NCBI RefSeq assembly: GCF_029894425.1
Contig: NZ_JARXYJ010000002.1
Coordinates: forward strand, 62,001 to 126,000
DNA from: Streptomyces sp. SAI-127
Lineage (GTDB): Bacteria > Actinomycetota > Actinomycetes > Streptomycetales > Streptomycetaceae
DNA: 64,000 bases
Direction: 5' to 3'
Positions 8,583 to 17,607 of the stretch are shown piece after piece. The translations under genes and the position numbers were made by a program. How positions within the stretch are numbered: the stretch's first letter is position 1; every line of letters starts with the position of its first letter. Below the pieces are notes generated by a model. It saw only the letters and a program-made list of their open reading frames with translations. It was not told where the DNA came from and searched no databases.

Positions 8583-9941
8583 TCAGGCGGTCGCGACCGC
8601 CTGCTCGTCCTTCTTGCCGGCCTCGGCCTCGGCCTCGCTGAGCGGCGCGTCCTGGCGCTCGTTCAGGACGAAGGTGACGACGAGTCCGATCACCGTCACT
8701 CCCGCGAGGTAGACGGCGACGGAGTACACGGTGCCGGTGCCGGACTGCAGGGCTTCGGCGATCATGGGGGCGAAGGCGCCGCCGAGGACGGCTCCGATGG
8801 CGTACGACAGGGCCGCACCGCTGTACCGGACGGCGGTGGGGTACAGCTCCGCGAACAGCGCGGCCTGCGGACCGTAAGTGAGCCCCAAGCCGATGCTGTA
8901 GAGGACGAGCGCCACCACGACGAGACCGGTGTTCGCCGTGTTCAGCAGCGCGAAGAACGGGAACATCCAGGCGAGTTGGATGACGAAACCGACTCGGTAG
9001 ACAAGGAGGCGGCCGAACCGGTCGGACAACCGACCGCCCGCCAAGGTGCTGGCCAGCCAGCCGACCGCGGCGACCATGACGCAGATGAGGATCAGCGTCG
9101 GGCCCATGCCCAGATGGTTCACGGAGTAGCTCTGGACGTAGCCGCCGGTGGTCATGTAGCCGACGGCGTTGTTCGCGGCGAAGAGCAGGGCACCGGCCAC
9201 GACGAGCGGCCAGTGGTTCTTGAACAGCACGGCGATCGGGGCACGCGACTGGTGCCCGGACTCCTTCAGCTCCCGGTAGACCGGGCTTTCCTCGACCTTG
9301 CGGCGGATGACGAACCCGGCGGCGACGAGGACGACGCTGAGCAGGAAGGGGATGCGCCAGCCCCAGGCGAGGAACTGGTCGTCCGTGGTGAGCGCGGTGA
9401 CCGCGGCGAGGGCGCCGTTGGCCAGCAGCAGGCCGAGCGGTGCGCCGAGTTGCGGGTAGGAACCGAACCTTCCACGCTGTCCCGGTGGTGCGTGCTCCAC
9501 GGAGATCAGCGCGGCGCCGCCCCACTCGCCGCCCGCCGACAGGCCCTGGAGGATCCTCAGGAACACGAGGATGACCGGGGCGCTCATGCCGATGGCGGCG
9601 GACGACGGCACGAGGCCGATCAGGGTGGTGGAGATGCCCATGAGCAGCAGGGTGGCGATCAGCATCGCGCGGCGGCCGAGCCGGTCACCGAGGTGGCCGG
9701 CGAGTGCGGCTCCGACCGGCCGGAAGAAGAAGCTGATGCCGATGGTCGCGAAGGAGATGACCAGCGAGTCCTCGCCGAGCCCGTCGAAGAACTGGCTGCC
9801 GAACACCAGTCCGGTGCACAGGGCGTAGATGAAGAAGTCGTACCACTCGATGGTGGTGCCCGCCATGGCGGCGAGCGCGACCGTGCGGTGCTGACTCCGC
9901 GTGCCGGTTGTCCGAGCGGATGCCTGAGCGGATGGGGACAT
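8583..9941 (-). CDS. MFS transporter, metabolite:H+ symporter (MHS) type
   Basis: 452 residues with twelve predicted helices. The MHS-type N-terminus (GTTIEWYDFFIYALCTGLVF) precedes the loop 2-3 motif GDRLGRRAML and a Gly-rich LSAGGEWGGAA segment, all characteristic of the ProP/KgtP/ShiA subfamily that imports organic acids with protons. The neighbours are a class II aldolase and the divergent homoprotocatechuate genes, so import of an aromatic or short organic acid is the likely role. It is transcribed leftward between the aldolase and the metallo-hydrolase with short gaps. Confidence 0.88.
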   Translation of the reverse strand: MSPSAQASARTTGTRSQHRTVALAAMAGTTIEWYDFFIYALCTGLVFGSQFFDGLGEDSLVISFATIGISFFFRPVGAALAGHLGDRLGRRAMLIATLLLMGISTTLIGLVPSSAAIGMSAPVILVFLRILQGLSAGGEWGGAALISVEHAPPGQRGRFGSYPQLGAPLGLLLANGALAAVTALTTDDQFLAWGWRIPFLLSVVLVAAGFVIRRKVEESPVYRELKESGHQSRAPIAVLFKNHWPLVVAGALLFAANNAVGYMTTGGYVQSYSVNHLGMGPTLILICVMVAAVGWLASTLAGGRLSDRFGRLLVYRVGFVIQLAWMFPFFALLNTANTGLVVVALVLYSIGLGLTYGPQAALFAELYPTAVRYSGAALSYAIGAVLGGAFAPMIAEALQSGTGTVYSVAVYLAGVTVIGLVVTFVLNERQDAPLSEAEAEAGKKDEQAVATA

Positions 9942-10017
9942 GGGGAGTCCGTTCGTCGGCGGGTCGTCGTTGGCCCGGGGGAGTGGGAGGTGCTGGACAG
10001 CGCCGTTCGGTAGGGGG

Positions 10018-10797
10018 TCAGACGGCGTAGTCGGGGGCGATGCGGTCGATCCTGCGGCGCAGCGCGTCGAACAAGGTCCTGCCCGCCTCCGTACGGTCGC
10101 CCATCTGGAAGGACTCCTTGGCCGAGCGCACCGCCGCCTCCCGGCTCACCGGGGTCAGTGGCTGCCCGGACTGCTGGGCGGCGAGCTGGATCTCGCAGGC
10201 CCGTTGCATCGTCCACAGGGCGGCGAAGGCGGCGGGGACGGTCGGTCCCACCGCCAGCAGGCCGTGGTTGCGCAGGATCATCAGATCGCGGTCGGCGAGG
10301 TCGGCCACCAGCCGTGGCTTCTCCTCGGGGTCGACGGTGATGCCCTCGAAGTCGTGGTAGGCGACCATGTCGTGCAGTTGGGCGGCGTAGAAGTTGTCGG
10401 GGTCGAGGCCGTCGCGCAGACAGGCGACTCCGGTGCCGGCGGTGGTGTGGGTGTGCATGACGCAGTGCGCGTCGGGCCGATTGGCGTGGATCACCGAGTG
10501 GATCAGCAGCCCCGCCTCGTTGATGGGCCACTCCGAGTCCGACAGGACGTTGCCGTCGAGGTCGATCTTCACCAGGTTCGACGCGGTCACCTCGTCGTAC
10601 ATGAGACCGAACGGGTTGATCAGGAGGTGCCCGTCCTCGCCGGGCACCCCGACGGTGATGTGGTTGAAGATCATCTCCACCCATCCGAGGTGGTGGAAGA
10701 CGCGGTAGCAGGCGGCGAGTTCGAGCCGCGCCCGCCACTCCGCATCGCTCATGTACGCCGGTTTCGCCGTGCTCGTCGGGGTGTCCAGAACGGTCAC
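10018..10797 (-). CDS. class II aldolase/adducin family protein
   Basis: 259 residues from GTG 10797, chosen because AAGGAG lies 7 nt upstream; the longer frame to 10890 has no comparable site. Zinc ligands are visible in MHTHTTAGTG (His-x-His) and the later RNHGLLAVG; the Asn of FNHITV belongs to the active site. Members split sugar phosphates or act on hydroxy-acids as aldolases or decarboxylases. In this context it may process a product of aromatic ring cleavage rather than a sugar phosphate. It sits between PucR and the MHS transporter in one leftward unit. Confidence 0.85.
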   Translation of the reverse strand: MTVLDTPTSTAKPAYMSDAEWRARLELAACYRVFHHLGWVEMIFNHITVGVPGEDGHLLINPFGLMYDEVTASNLVKIDLDGNVLSDSEWPINEAGLLIHSVIHANRPDAHCVMHTHTTAGTGVACLRDGLDPDNFYAAQLHDMVAYHDFEGITVDPEEKPRLVADLADRDLMILRNHGLLAVGPTVPAAFAALWTMQRACEIQLAAQQSGQPLTPVSREAAVRSAKESFQMGDRTEAGRTLFDALRRRIDRIAPDYAV

Positions 10798-10936
10798 TGC
10801 CGTGCTCCTTGATTGCTGCGTGGGCATCGCCGGTACCGGGTGAAGGCCTCGGTGTGCAGGAGCATGGGTGCGCGACCGCTCGCCGGCCAATGTCGGGATC
10901 GACAGTGAATTCGATGGAGCGGTGGCCGATACGACA

Positions 10937-12559
10937 TCAGCCTCTCGTGGGCGGCTCCGACAGGCCGGCCAGGGCCGTCAGTTCCAGCGTCAGCAGAAGG
11001 CGCCGTGTCGGATCGGCGAGCGCTACGTCGAAGAGTTCCTCGGCCCGGCGCAGCCGCAGCCGCAACGTGTTCTGGTGAATGTGCAACTCGGCGCTGGACG
11101 CGCCGACATCGCCGAAATTCCGCAGATAGGTGAGCAGCGTGGCGCAGTAGTCGGTGGCGTGTTGGGCGTCGTGTGCCCGCAGGCGTTCCGCGATGCCGGT
11201 GCGCAGTTCCGCGTCCTCGCGTACGGCGCCGACGAGCCGTCGCAGTACCAGCTCCGGACGCAGGTCCCCGGCGTGGTACGCGCCGGGGTCGGCGCGCCGC
11301 TCCCGTAGGTGGTCGAGCGCGGCGTCGATGTCGCGGCGGGCCGCGAGCAGGCCGGAAGTCGTTTCGACCGTGCGGGAGTCGACCGCCATGAACGACCGGT
11401 GCAGACTGTGCCGTGCCCGGTCCAGGAGGTGGTCCAGCAGGACACCGGTGGACACGGAGCCGGAACCGGCGGCCGGCAGCAGCACGTAGACGCGGTCGCC
11501 GAGCAGGGCCGCCGCGGGTTCGTACCCGAGGGAGCGTCCGTCGAGGACGGCCAGATCCAGCGCCCGAAGCAGAGCGGCGCGGCGTCGGGCCGCGGTGCCC
11601 GTTTCCCACGACTCCTCGTCGCCGCGCTCTTGTACCGCCTCGGCCAGCCCGACCAGCACGGCGGGAAGGCGGCCACCGCCGGGCGGGTCCTCCTGCCCCG
11701 ACCGTCCTTCCAGCGCGTGACGCAGCGCGAGGTCACGGCTCTCCTGCTCGGCGTCGACCTGGCGGCGCAGCGCCAGCATGTGCAGCGCCGCGACCCGGGC
11801 CGCCTCCTGCAGAGTGGGTCCGCAGTCGGAGGCCGCGGTCTCGTCGGGAAACGCGACCCAGAGGGAACCGAGTACGTCCTCGCCCGCCCTGATCACCACG
11901 GCCATGCGCGGCAGATCACCGGGCCTGTGCCGGCGTACGACCGTGTCGCTCACCCACACCTCACGGTCCAGGTGATCGGCGATCGCCTCCTCGGGCACCC
12001 GCCTGCCCAGGATGCCGCGTCGCCGGGTCTCGTCGATGGGCTGGTCGGGCAGGTTCGAGTAGGCGACCACGACCTGCTGGGTGTCCATGATCGCGACAGC
12101 GCCGCCGACGATTCCGGCGACCGCGTTGGCCAGGGAGAAGAGGTCGCCGCCCGTCGCTCCGCCACTCGGTTCCGCGACCGCCGCGCGCGCGGCCAGGATG
12201 GTCGTGACCAGGCGCTGCACACGCGTCCACGGCATCTGCGGATCGACGGCCAGGACGGGGACGCGGGTCGTGGCGACCTGTGCCGACACCTCCGGCGGTG
12301 GGGGAGTGGGGCACTTGACGGCGAGTGCGCAGGACTGGCCTGCCGCCGTGCGAAGCGCAGCGCCCAATGCGTCACGGTCGGCGATGTCCAGGCCGACCCC
12401 GAGCAACAGGTGTCCGGGTGCGGTGGTCGCAAGCGCCTCCGGGTGGTCCAGCAACTCGGCGCCGGTGACGTGCCATTCACCCGCACCGCCGTCGGACAGC
12501 AGGCTGATGACACCCCCTCGCAGGGCCTCGACGAGCTGCTCGAGAGGCATCGCGGTCAT
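10937..12559 (-). CDS. PucR/CdaR-type transcriptional regulator
   Basis: 540 residues. A PucR-like N-terminal sensing region precedes a GAF-like middle portion (AGIVGGAVAIMDTQQVVVAY). The C-terminal PucR helix-turn-helix follows, seen in LLTYLRNFGDVGASSAELHI and the adjacent HQNTLRLRLRR. GGAGG lies 5 nt before ATG 12559. The gene is divergent from the rightward aromatic-degradation operon at 12713, and the 153-bp gap holds a clear inverted repeat at 12576-12599. It probably activates both operons in response to the aromatic substrate or an intermediate. Confidence 0.9.
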   Translation of the reverse strand: MTAMPLEQLVEALRGGVISLLSDGGAGEWHVTGAELLDHPEALATTAPGHLLLGVGLDIADRDALGAALRTAAGQSCALAVKCPTPPPPEVSAQVATTRVPVLAVDPQMPWTRVQRLVTTILAARAAVAEPSGGATGGDLFSLANAVAGIVGGAVAIMDTQQVVVAYSNLPDQPIDETRRRGILGRRVPEEAIADHLDREVWVSDTVVRRHRPGDLPRMAVVIRAGEDVLGSLWVAFPDETAASDCGPTLQEAARVAALHMLALRRQVDAEQESRDLALRHALEGRSGQEDPPGGGRLPAVLVGLAEAVQERGDEESWETGTAARRRAALLRALDLAVLDGRSLGYEPAAALLGDRVYVLLPAAGSGSVSTGVLLDHLLDRARHSLHRSFMAVDSRTVETTSGLLAARRDIDAALDHLRERRADPGAYHAGDLRPELVLRRLVGAVREDAELRTGIAERLRAHDAQHATDYCATLLTYLRNFGDVGASSAELHIHQNTLRLRLRRAEELFDVALADPTRRLLLTLELTALAGLSEPPTRG

Positions 12560-12575
12560 GTCGGCCTCCGTTCAC

Positions 12576-12599
12576 GGTGATGTCGGAATCTACATCACC
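12576..12599. promoter_or_regulatory. inverted repeat, likely PucR operator
   Basis: GGTGATGT, 8 nt, then ACATCACC: perfect 8-bp arms spaced about one and a half helical turns centre to centre. It lies 17 bp from the PucR start codon inside the promoter gap shared by the two divergent operons. Confidence 0.65.
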
Positions 12600-12712
12600 C
12601 AACCCCCGCGACTGGAGGCACCGACATTGTTGCGGGGCCGTGAGGCGGCGCATGCTCGCTGCGAACGGTCACACCGGCCCATGGACCCACCCGAAAAGGA
12701 GGTGCGAAGGCG

Positions 12713-13750
12713 ATGTCTCATCCGCCCGCATCCCCGCCGCGCAGCCTGCCACCGCGGATCACCGTCGTGGGCCCGGGTGCCGTCGGCGCCACCCTCGCCG
12801 GGGCGTTCGCCGCCTCGGGCGCCGAGGTCTGTCTGCTCGGACGGCCGGGCCCGCACCTCGATGCGATCGCCGCGCAGGGGCTCCTGCTGCGCGGCCGTCA
12901 GACGGGAGACGAGGTCCGCCACCGCTTTCCCACGGCATCCGACGCCGCCCGGCTCCCCGTCCCGGACCTGGCCGTCGTCTGCGTCAAGAGCCAGTACCTG
13001 CTGTCAGCCGCCCGTAGCGTCCGGACCTGGATCGAGCATGGCGTGGACGTGCTGGTCGTGGCCAACGGAGTGCCCTGGTGGCTGCTGTCCACCGTCGAGC
13101 ACACCGGTCAGGACCCCGTGCTGCGGTCGGTCGACCCCGAGGGGGAGCTGCTGCGGCTCCTGCCCGCGGAGCGGGCGATGTCCGGGGTGGCGCACTTCAG
13201 CAGCGCGGTCGACGGACCGGGCCGGGTGACGCATGTCAGCGGTACCCGCCTGATCATCGGCGATCCGGTGGGCGGCGTCTCCCAGCGCGTCACACAGTGC
13301 GCCGAAGCCCTGTCCATGGGTCCCGTCCGCCCCGAAACCAGCACCGACATCCGCCGGGACATCTGGGAGAAGCTCCTGGGCAACGTCAACCTCAACCCCG
13401 TCAGCGCACTCACCGGCGCCACCGTCCTGGACATCCTCGACGACCCGGACGTACGGCAGGTCTGTGCCGCCATGTTCGACGAGACGGCGGCCGTCGGCGC
13501 CGCTCTCGGCATCGAAAGCGCCATGACGGCCGAAGACCGGCTCGACATCGCCCGCAAGCTCGGCGCGTTCCGCACCTCGATGCTGCAGGACGCGGACCGC
13601 GGCCGGCCCCTCGAACTCGACGCCCTCATCGGCGCCGTACGCGAACTCGCGCGCCGCACCGGTGTCCTGTCACCCTCCCTCGACGCGGTGCACGCACTGC
13701 TCGCGCTCCGCGAGCGCGTCCGCGGCGGCGGCGAGACGGCCGGCAGCTGA
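12713..13750 (+). CDS. ketopantoate reductase-family protein (ApbA/PanE-like)
   Basis: 345 residues. The N-terminal Rossmann motif is GPGAVGATLAGAF and the conserved lysine region is VKSQYL. The C-terminal helical domain contains the family signature WEKLLGNVNLNPVSALTGAT. AAAAGGAGG upstream of ATG 12713 is a strong ribosome-binding site. The family reduces 2-keto acids with NADPH. As first gene of a catabolic operon it more likely acts on a keto- or hydroxy-acid from ring cleavage than in pantothenate synthesis. The next gene starts 10 bp after the stop. Confidence 0.88.
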   Translation: MSHPPASPPRSLPPRITVVGPGAVGATLAGAFAASGAEVCLLGRPGPHLDAIAAQGLLLRGRQTGDEVRHRFPTASDAARLPVPDLAVVCVKSQYLLSAARSVRTWIEHGVDVLVVANGVPWWLLSTVEHTGQDPVLRSVDPEGELLRLLPAERAMSGVAHFSSAVDGPGRVTHVSGTRLIIGDPVGGVSQRVTQCAEALSMGPVRPETSTDIRRDIWEKLLGNVNLNPVSALTGATVLDILDDPDVRQVCAAMFDETAAVGAALGIESAMTAEDRLDIARKLGAFRTSMLQDADRGRPLELDALIGAVRELARRTGVLSPSLDAVHALLALRERVRGGGETAGS

Positions 13751-13760
13751 AGGAGTCCCG

Positions 13761-15194
13761 TTGCCACACCCCCTGGGGAACCCCCCATCGAAGATCATCG
13801 CTGTCCACCTCAACTTCCGCAGCCGCGCCAAGGAGCGCGGCCGGACCCCCGCTCATCCCTCCTACTTCCTCAAGCCGCCGTCATCGCTCGCCGGCACCCA
13901 GGAGGCGATCGTCCGGCCGCGTGGCTGCCGGCTCATGGGCTTCGAAGGCGAGATCGCCCTCGTCATCGGCGCACGCGCCCGCCGGGTGCGGCCGGAGGAC
14001 GGCTGGCGCCACGTGCGCTGGGTGACCGCCGCCAACGACGCCGGCGTGTACGACCTGCGCCACGCCGACCGGGGCTCCAACCTGCGCTCCAAAGGCGCTG
14101 ACGGCTTCACCCCGATCGGCCCGCGGCTGCTGGACGCCACCGCACTCGACCCCGGCGCGCTGCGGTTGCGGACCTGGGTCAACGGCGAGCGGGTCCAGGA
14201 CGACACGACCGACACGCTGCTGTTCCCGTTCGGGGAGCTGGTCGCGGACCTGTCCAGGCTGGTCACCCTGGAACCCGGAGATGTGATCCTCACCGGCACA
14301 CCGGCCGGCGCCTCGGTCGTCCAGCCGGGGGACGTGGTCGAAGTGGAGGTGGACGACGGCCGGTTGAGCACCGGAAGGCTGCGCAGCCCGATCACCGACG
14401 CCGATCATGCCCTGGAGCCGTGGGGCGCGCAGCTCAGGACGGACCGGGCCGAGGAGGAATCGGCCTACGGGTCCGGGTACGTGCCCGACCCGTTGTTGGA
14501 CGTAGACCTCGCCGACGGCCTGCGCTCGGTTGCCGTGGCGACGGTCAGCGCGCAGCTGCGGCGGCGCGGCCTGCCGCACATGTCCCTCGACGGGGTGCAC
14601 CCGGCAGCGCCCGGCACTCGCATGGTGGGCGTGGCACACACCCTGCGCTATCTGCCGCTGCGCGAGGACCTGTTCGAGAAGTACGGCACCGGCATGAACG
14701 CCCAGAAGAGGGCCATCGAGGAACTCCGTCCCGGACACGTGCTGGTGATGGACGCCCGACGGGACACCTCCGCCGGAACGCTGGGCGACATCCTCGCCCT
14801 GCGCGCCCAGCAGCGCGGCGCGGCCGGGGTCGTGACCGACGGAGGGCTGCGGGACAGCGCGGTCGTCGCCACCCTCGGACTGCCCGTGTTCCACGGCGGA
14901 ACCCACCCGTCGGTGCTCGGCCGCCGTCATGTCCCGTGGGACACGGGTGTGCCGGTCGCCTGTGGCGGGGCGCTGATCCAGCCAGGGGACCTGATGGTCG
15001 GTGACGACGACGGTGTCGTGGTCGTTCCGCCGGAGCTGGCCGGGGAGCTGATCGCCGACTGCCGGGAGCAGGAGCGGCGGGAGCGGTTCATCACCGAGCA
15101 GGTGGCCGGGGGCGAGAGCGTCGACGGCCTGTACCCGCTGGGTCCGGCCTGGCGGGATGCATATGAGAACTGGTGCAAGGGAGAGACACAGTGA
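13761..15194 (+). CDS. fused FAH-domain isomerase/decarboxylase and RraA-like aldolase
   Basis: 477 residues from TTG 13761, with AAGGAG 5 nt upstream. Residues 1-215 are a fumarylacetoacetate hydrolase domain with metal ligands Glu62 and Glu64 (FEGEIALVIG) and Asp93 (NDAGVYDL), plus the signature LEPGDVILTGTPAG. Residues 250-445 are an RraA/HMG-aldolase domain with TDGGLRD at 359-365. HpaG-type FAH proteins decarboxylate and isomerise the ring-cleavage product of homoprotocatechuate. RraA-like enzymes cleave 4-hydroxy-4-methyl-2-oxoglutarate or decarboxylate oxaloacetate. One chain may thus carry two successive steps. It is joined to the next gene by a 4-bp GTGA overlap. Confidence 0.88.
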   Translation: MPHPLGNPPSKIIAVHLNFRSRAKERGRTPAHPSYFLKPPSSLAGTQEAIVRPRGCRLMGFEGEIALVIGARARRVRPEDGWRHVRWVTAANDAGVYDLRHADRGSNLRSKGADGFTPIGPRLLDATALDPGALRLRTWVNGERVQDDTTDTLLFPFGELVADLSRLVTLEPGDVILTGTPAGASVVQPGDVVEVEVDDGRLSTGRLRSPITDADHALEPWGAQLRTDRAEEESAYGSGYVPDPLLDVDLADGLRSVAVATVSAQLRRRGLPHMSLDGVHPAAPGTRMVGVAHTLRYLPLREDLFEKYGTGMNAQKRAIEELRPGHVLVMDARRDTSAGTLGDILALRAQQRGAAGVVTDGGLRDSAVVATLGLPVFHGGTHPSVLGRRHVPWDTGVPVACGGALIQPGDLMVGDDDGVVVVPPELAGELIADCREQERRERFITEQVAGGESVDGLYPLGPAWRDAYENWCKGETQ

Positions 15195-16117
15195 AGTTCC
15201 GTAGCGATCCGTCCATGATCCGCGGCTCGATCGCCCCGGTCGTCACCCCCTTCACGGCCGAGGGAGCCGTCGACCACGAGTCCCTGCGGGAACTGATCCG
15301 CTGGCAGTTGGAGTCCGGGTCGCACGGCATCTCGCTGGGTGGCTCGACCGGTGAGCCCAGTGCCCAGTCCGTCGCCGAGCGGATCGCCGGGATGCGTACG
15401 GCGGTCGAGGTGATCGCCGACCGGGTGCCGTTCCTGCCCGGCACCGGCTCGCACAAGCTCGACGAGACCCTCGAAATGACGGCGGCCGCACGGGAGTTGG
15501 GAGCGGACGCGGCTCTGGTCATCACCCCGTACTACGCCCGTCCCACCCAGGAGGCGCTCTACACCTGGTACGCCACGGTGGCCCGGGAGTTTCCCGACCT
15601 GCCGATCGTCGCCTACAACGTGCCCTCCCGCACGGCGGTGGACATCGCGCCGGAGACGGTCAAGCGGCTGTTCACCGACTTCGACAACTTCGTCGGCGTC
15701 AAGGAGACGACGAAGGACTTCGAGCACTTCTCCCGCGTGCTGCACGCCTGCGGACGCTCGCTGCTGGTGTGGTCGGGCATCGAGCTGCTGTGCCTGCCGC
15801 TACTGGCGCTGGGCGGGGCCGGGTTCGTCTCCGCCGTCGCCAACCTCGCGCCCACCGCCGTGGCGCGAATGTACGAGCTGTGGGAGGCGGGCGACTTCGA
15901 TGCCGCCCGCGACCTGCACTACCGCCTGCACCCGCTCGTCGACCTGCTGTTCGTCGAGACCAACCCGGCACCCGCCAAGTGGGTCCTCGCCCAGCAGGGC
16001 CGGACCGCCTCCGCCCACGTCCGCCCACCGTTGACGACGCCCACCGAGGCGGGCCTGACGAAGATCCGCGCGCTGCTGGCCGAGGGCGGCGACCTCACCG
16101 CACAGATCGGAGCATGA
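15191..16117 (+). CDS. DapA/dihydrodipicolinate synthase-family aldolase or lyase
   Basis: 308 residues from GTG 15191, overlapping the upstream stop. It is a TIM-barrel class I aldolase: Schiff-base Lys171 (GVKETTKD), Tyr142 (AYNVPSR) and the carboxylate-binding GGSTGEP at 50-56. True DapA belongs to lysine synthesis, but this copy sits inside a homoprotocatechuate operon. It may stand in for HpaI, cleaving 2,4-dihydroxyhept-2-enedioate to pyruvate and succinate semialdehyde, or act on a related keto acid; that is inference from context. It overlaps the next gene by 4 bp (ATGA). Confidence 0.88.
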   Translation: MKFRSDPSMIRGSIAPVVTPFTAEGAVDHESLRELIRWQLESGSHGISLGGSTGEPSAQSVAERIAGMRTAVEVIADRVPFLPGTGSHKLDETLEMTAAARELGADAALVITPYYARPTQEALYTWYATVAREFPDLPIVAYNVPSRTAVDIAPETVKRLFTDFDNFVGVKETTKDFEHFSRVLHACGRSLLVWSGIELLCLPLLALGGAGFVSAVANLAPTAVARMYELWEAGDFDAARDLHYRLHPLVDLLFVETNPAPAKWVLAQQGRTASAHVRPPLTTPTEAGLTKIRALLAEGGDLTAQIGA

Positions 16118-17607
16118 CCATGAGCATGCCCATCGAGGACCTGCCTCCTGTCATCCGGCACTGGATCGGCGGCGAGTTGGTCGACAGCGCCGACGGGCGG
16201 ACGATCCCCGTGGCGGATCCGGTGTCCAACACGCCCTACGCCGAGGCCGCGGCCGGCGGCCCCGCCGACGTCGAACGGGCGGTGGCGGCTGCCAGTTCAG
16301 CCTTCCCCGCCTGGTCGTCCCTCGGCAACCGGGAGCGTGCCAACGTTCTGGTCAGGGTCGCGGACGCCGTCGAGGCCCGCCACGACCGGCTGGCGTCCTT
16401 CGAGTCGTACGACACGGGGCTGCCCATCACCCAGGCGAGGGGCCAGGCCCGCCGGGCGGCGGAGAACTTCCGCTACTTCGCCGACGTGATCGTCGCCCTC
16501 GGGGAGGAGGCCTTCCGGCAGGGGGACGAGCAGTTCAGTTACGTGGTGCGCAAGCCGGTCGGCGTGGCCGGACTGATCACGCCGTGGAACACCCCGTTCA
16601 TGCTGGAGAGCTGGAAGCTGGCCCCGGCCCTGGCCTCCGGCTGCACGCTGGTCCTCAAGCCCGCCGAGTGGACTCCCCTGTCCGCCTCGCTGTGGCCGGA
16701 GATCTTCGCCGAGGCAGGAGTGCCCGGCGGGGTGGTCAACATCGTCCACGGCTTGGGGGAGGAGGCCGGGCAGGCTCTGGTGGACCACCCGGACGTACCG
16801 CTGATCTCCTTCACCGGCTCCACCGACACGGGCCGCCACATCATCCGCTCCAGCGCCCAGCACCTGAAGACCACCTCGATGGAACTGGGCGGCAAGTCCC
16901 CGGCCGTCGTCTTCGCGGACGCCGGCCTCGAAGCCGCCCTCGACTCGGTCGTCTTCGGGGTGTTCTCCCTCAACGGCGAGCGCTGCACGGCCGGTTCACG
17001 CGTCCTTGTGGAGCGCCCGGTGTACGAGGAGTTCACCCGCCGGCTGGCGGAGCGGGCGGACGCAGTCCGCGTGGGGCTGCCCTCCGACCCGGCCACCGAG
17101 GTCGGCGCGCTGGTACACCCCGAGCACTACGAACGCGTCCTGAACTACGTCGAGATCGGCAGGAAGGAGGCCCGCCTGGTCGCCGGCGGCACTCGGCCGG
17201 TCCACCTCGCCGACGGCAACTACCTCCAGCCGACGGTCTTCGCGGACGTCGAGCGTGACGCCCGGATCTTCCAGGAGGAGATCTTCGGCCCCGTAGTCGC
17301 CGTCGCCCCCTTCGACGACGAGTCCGAGGCGATCGAGCTGGCCAACGCCACGCAGTACGGTCTCGCCGCCTACATCTGGACCTCGAACCTCAAGCGCGGC
17401 CACCGCATCGCCCACGCCGTCGAGTCCGGCATGGTCTGGCTCAACTCGCACAACGTCCGCGATCTGCGGACTCCCTTCGGCGGGGTCAAGGCGTCCGGAG
17501 TGGGCCGCGAGGGCGGCGCCCACTCCATCGACTTCTACACCGAATCCAAGATCGTCCACGTCGCCCTCGGCGACGTACACACCCCCCGCTTCGGAGCCGC
17601 CTCGTGA
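16114..17607 (+). CDS. hpaE: aldehyde dehydrogenase, 5-carboxymethyl-2-hydroxymuconate semialdehyde type
   Basis: 497 residues. Catalytic Cys291 lies in NGERCTAGSR and general-base Glu257 in MELGGKSPA; the cofactor loop is FTGSTDTG and the oxyanion Asn is in PWNTPF. ATG 16114 overlaps the preceding stop; ATGs at 16120 and 16126 are also in frame. Placed directly before the homoprotocatechuate dioxygenase and overlapping it by 4 bp, it should oxidise the semialdehyde that the dioxygenase produces, the HpaE step. Family membership is certain; the specific substrate rests on the operon. Confidence 0.9.
   Translation: MTMSMPIEDLPPVIRHWIGGELVDSADGRTIPVADPVSNTPYAEAAAGGPADVERAVAAASSAFPAWSSLGNRERANVLVRVADAVEARHDRLASFESYDTGLPITQARGQARRAAENFRYFADVIVALGEEAFRQGDEQFSYVVRKPVGVAGLITPWNTPFMLESWKLAPALASGCTLVLKPAEWTPLSASLWPEIFAEAGVPGGVVNIVHGLGEEAGQALVDHPDVPLISFTGSTDTGRHIIRSSAQHLKTTSMELGGKSPAVVFADAGLEAALDSVVFGVFSLNGERCTAGSRVLVERPVYEEFTRRLAERADAVRVGLPSDPATEVGALVHPEHYERVLNYVEIGRKEARLVAGGTRPVHLADGNYLQPTVFADVERDARIFQEEIFGPVVAVAPFDDESEAIELANATQYGLAAYIWTSNLKRGHRIAHAVESGMVWLNSHNVRDLRTPFGGVKASGVGREGGAHSIDFYTESKIVHVALGDVHTPRFGAAS

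Noticed and set aside
7290..10013. 907-codon plus-strand open frame
   Set aside because: It lies antisense to the metallo-hydrolase and MFS genes, which have clear domains, ribosome-binding sites and codon bias.
15191..16117. Lysine-biosynthetic DapA
   Set aside because: Schiff-base residues fit the family, but the gene overlaps hpaE and lies in an aromatic-degradation operon, so a catabolic aldolase or lyase is more likely.
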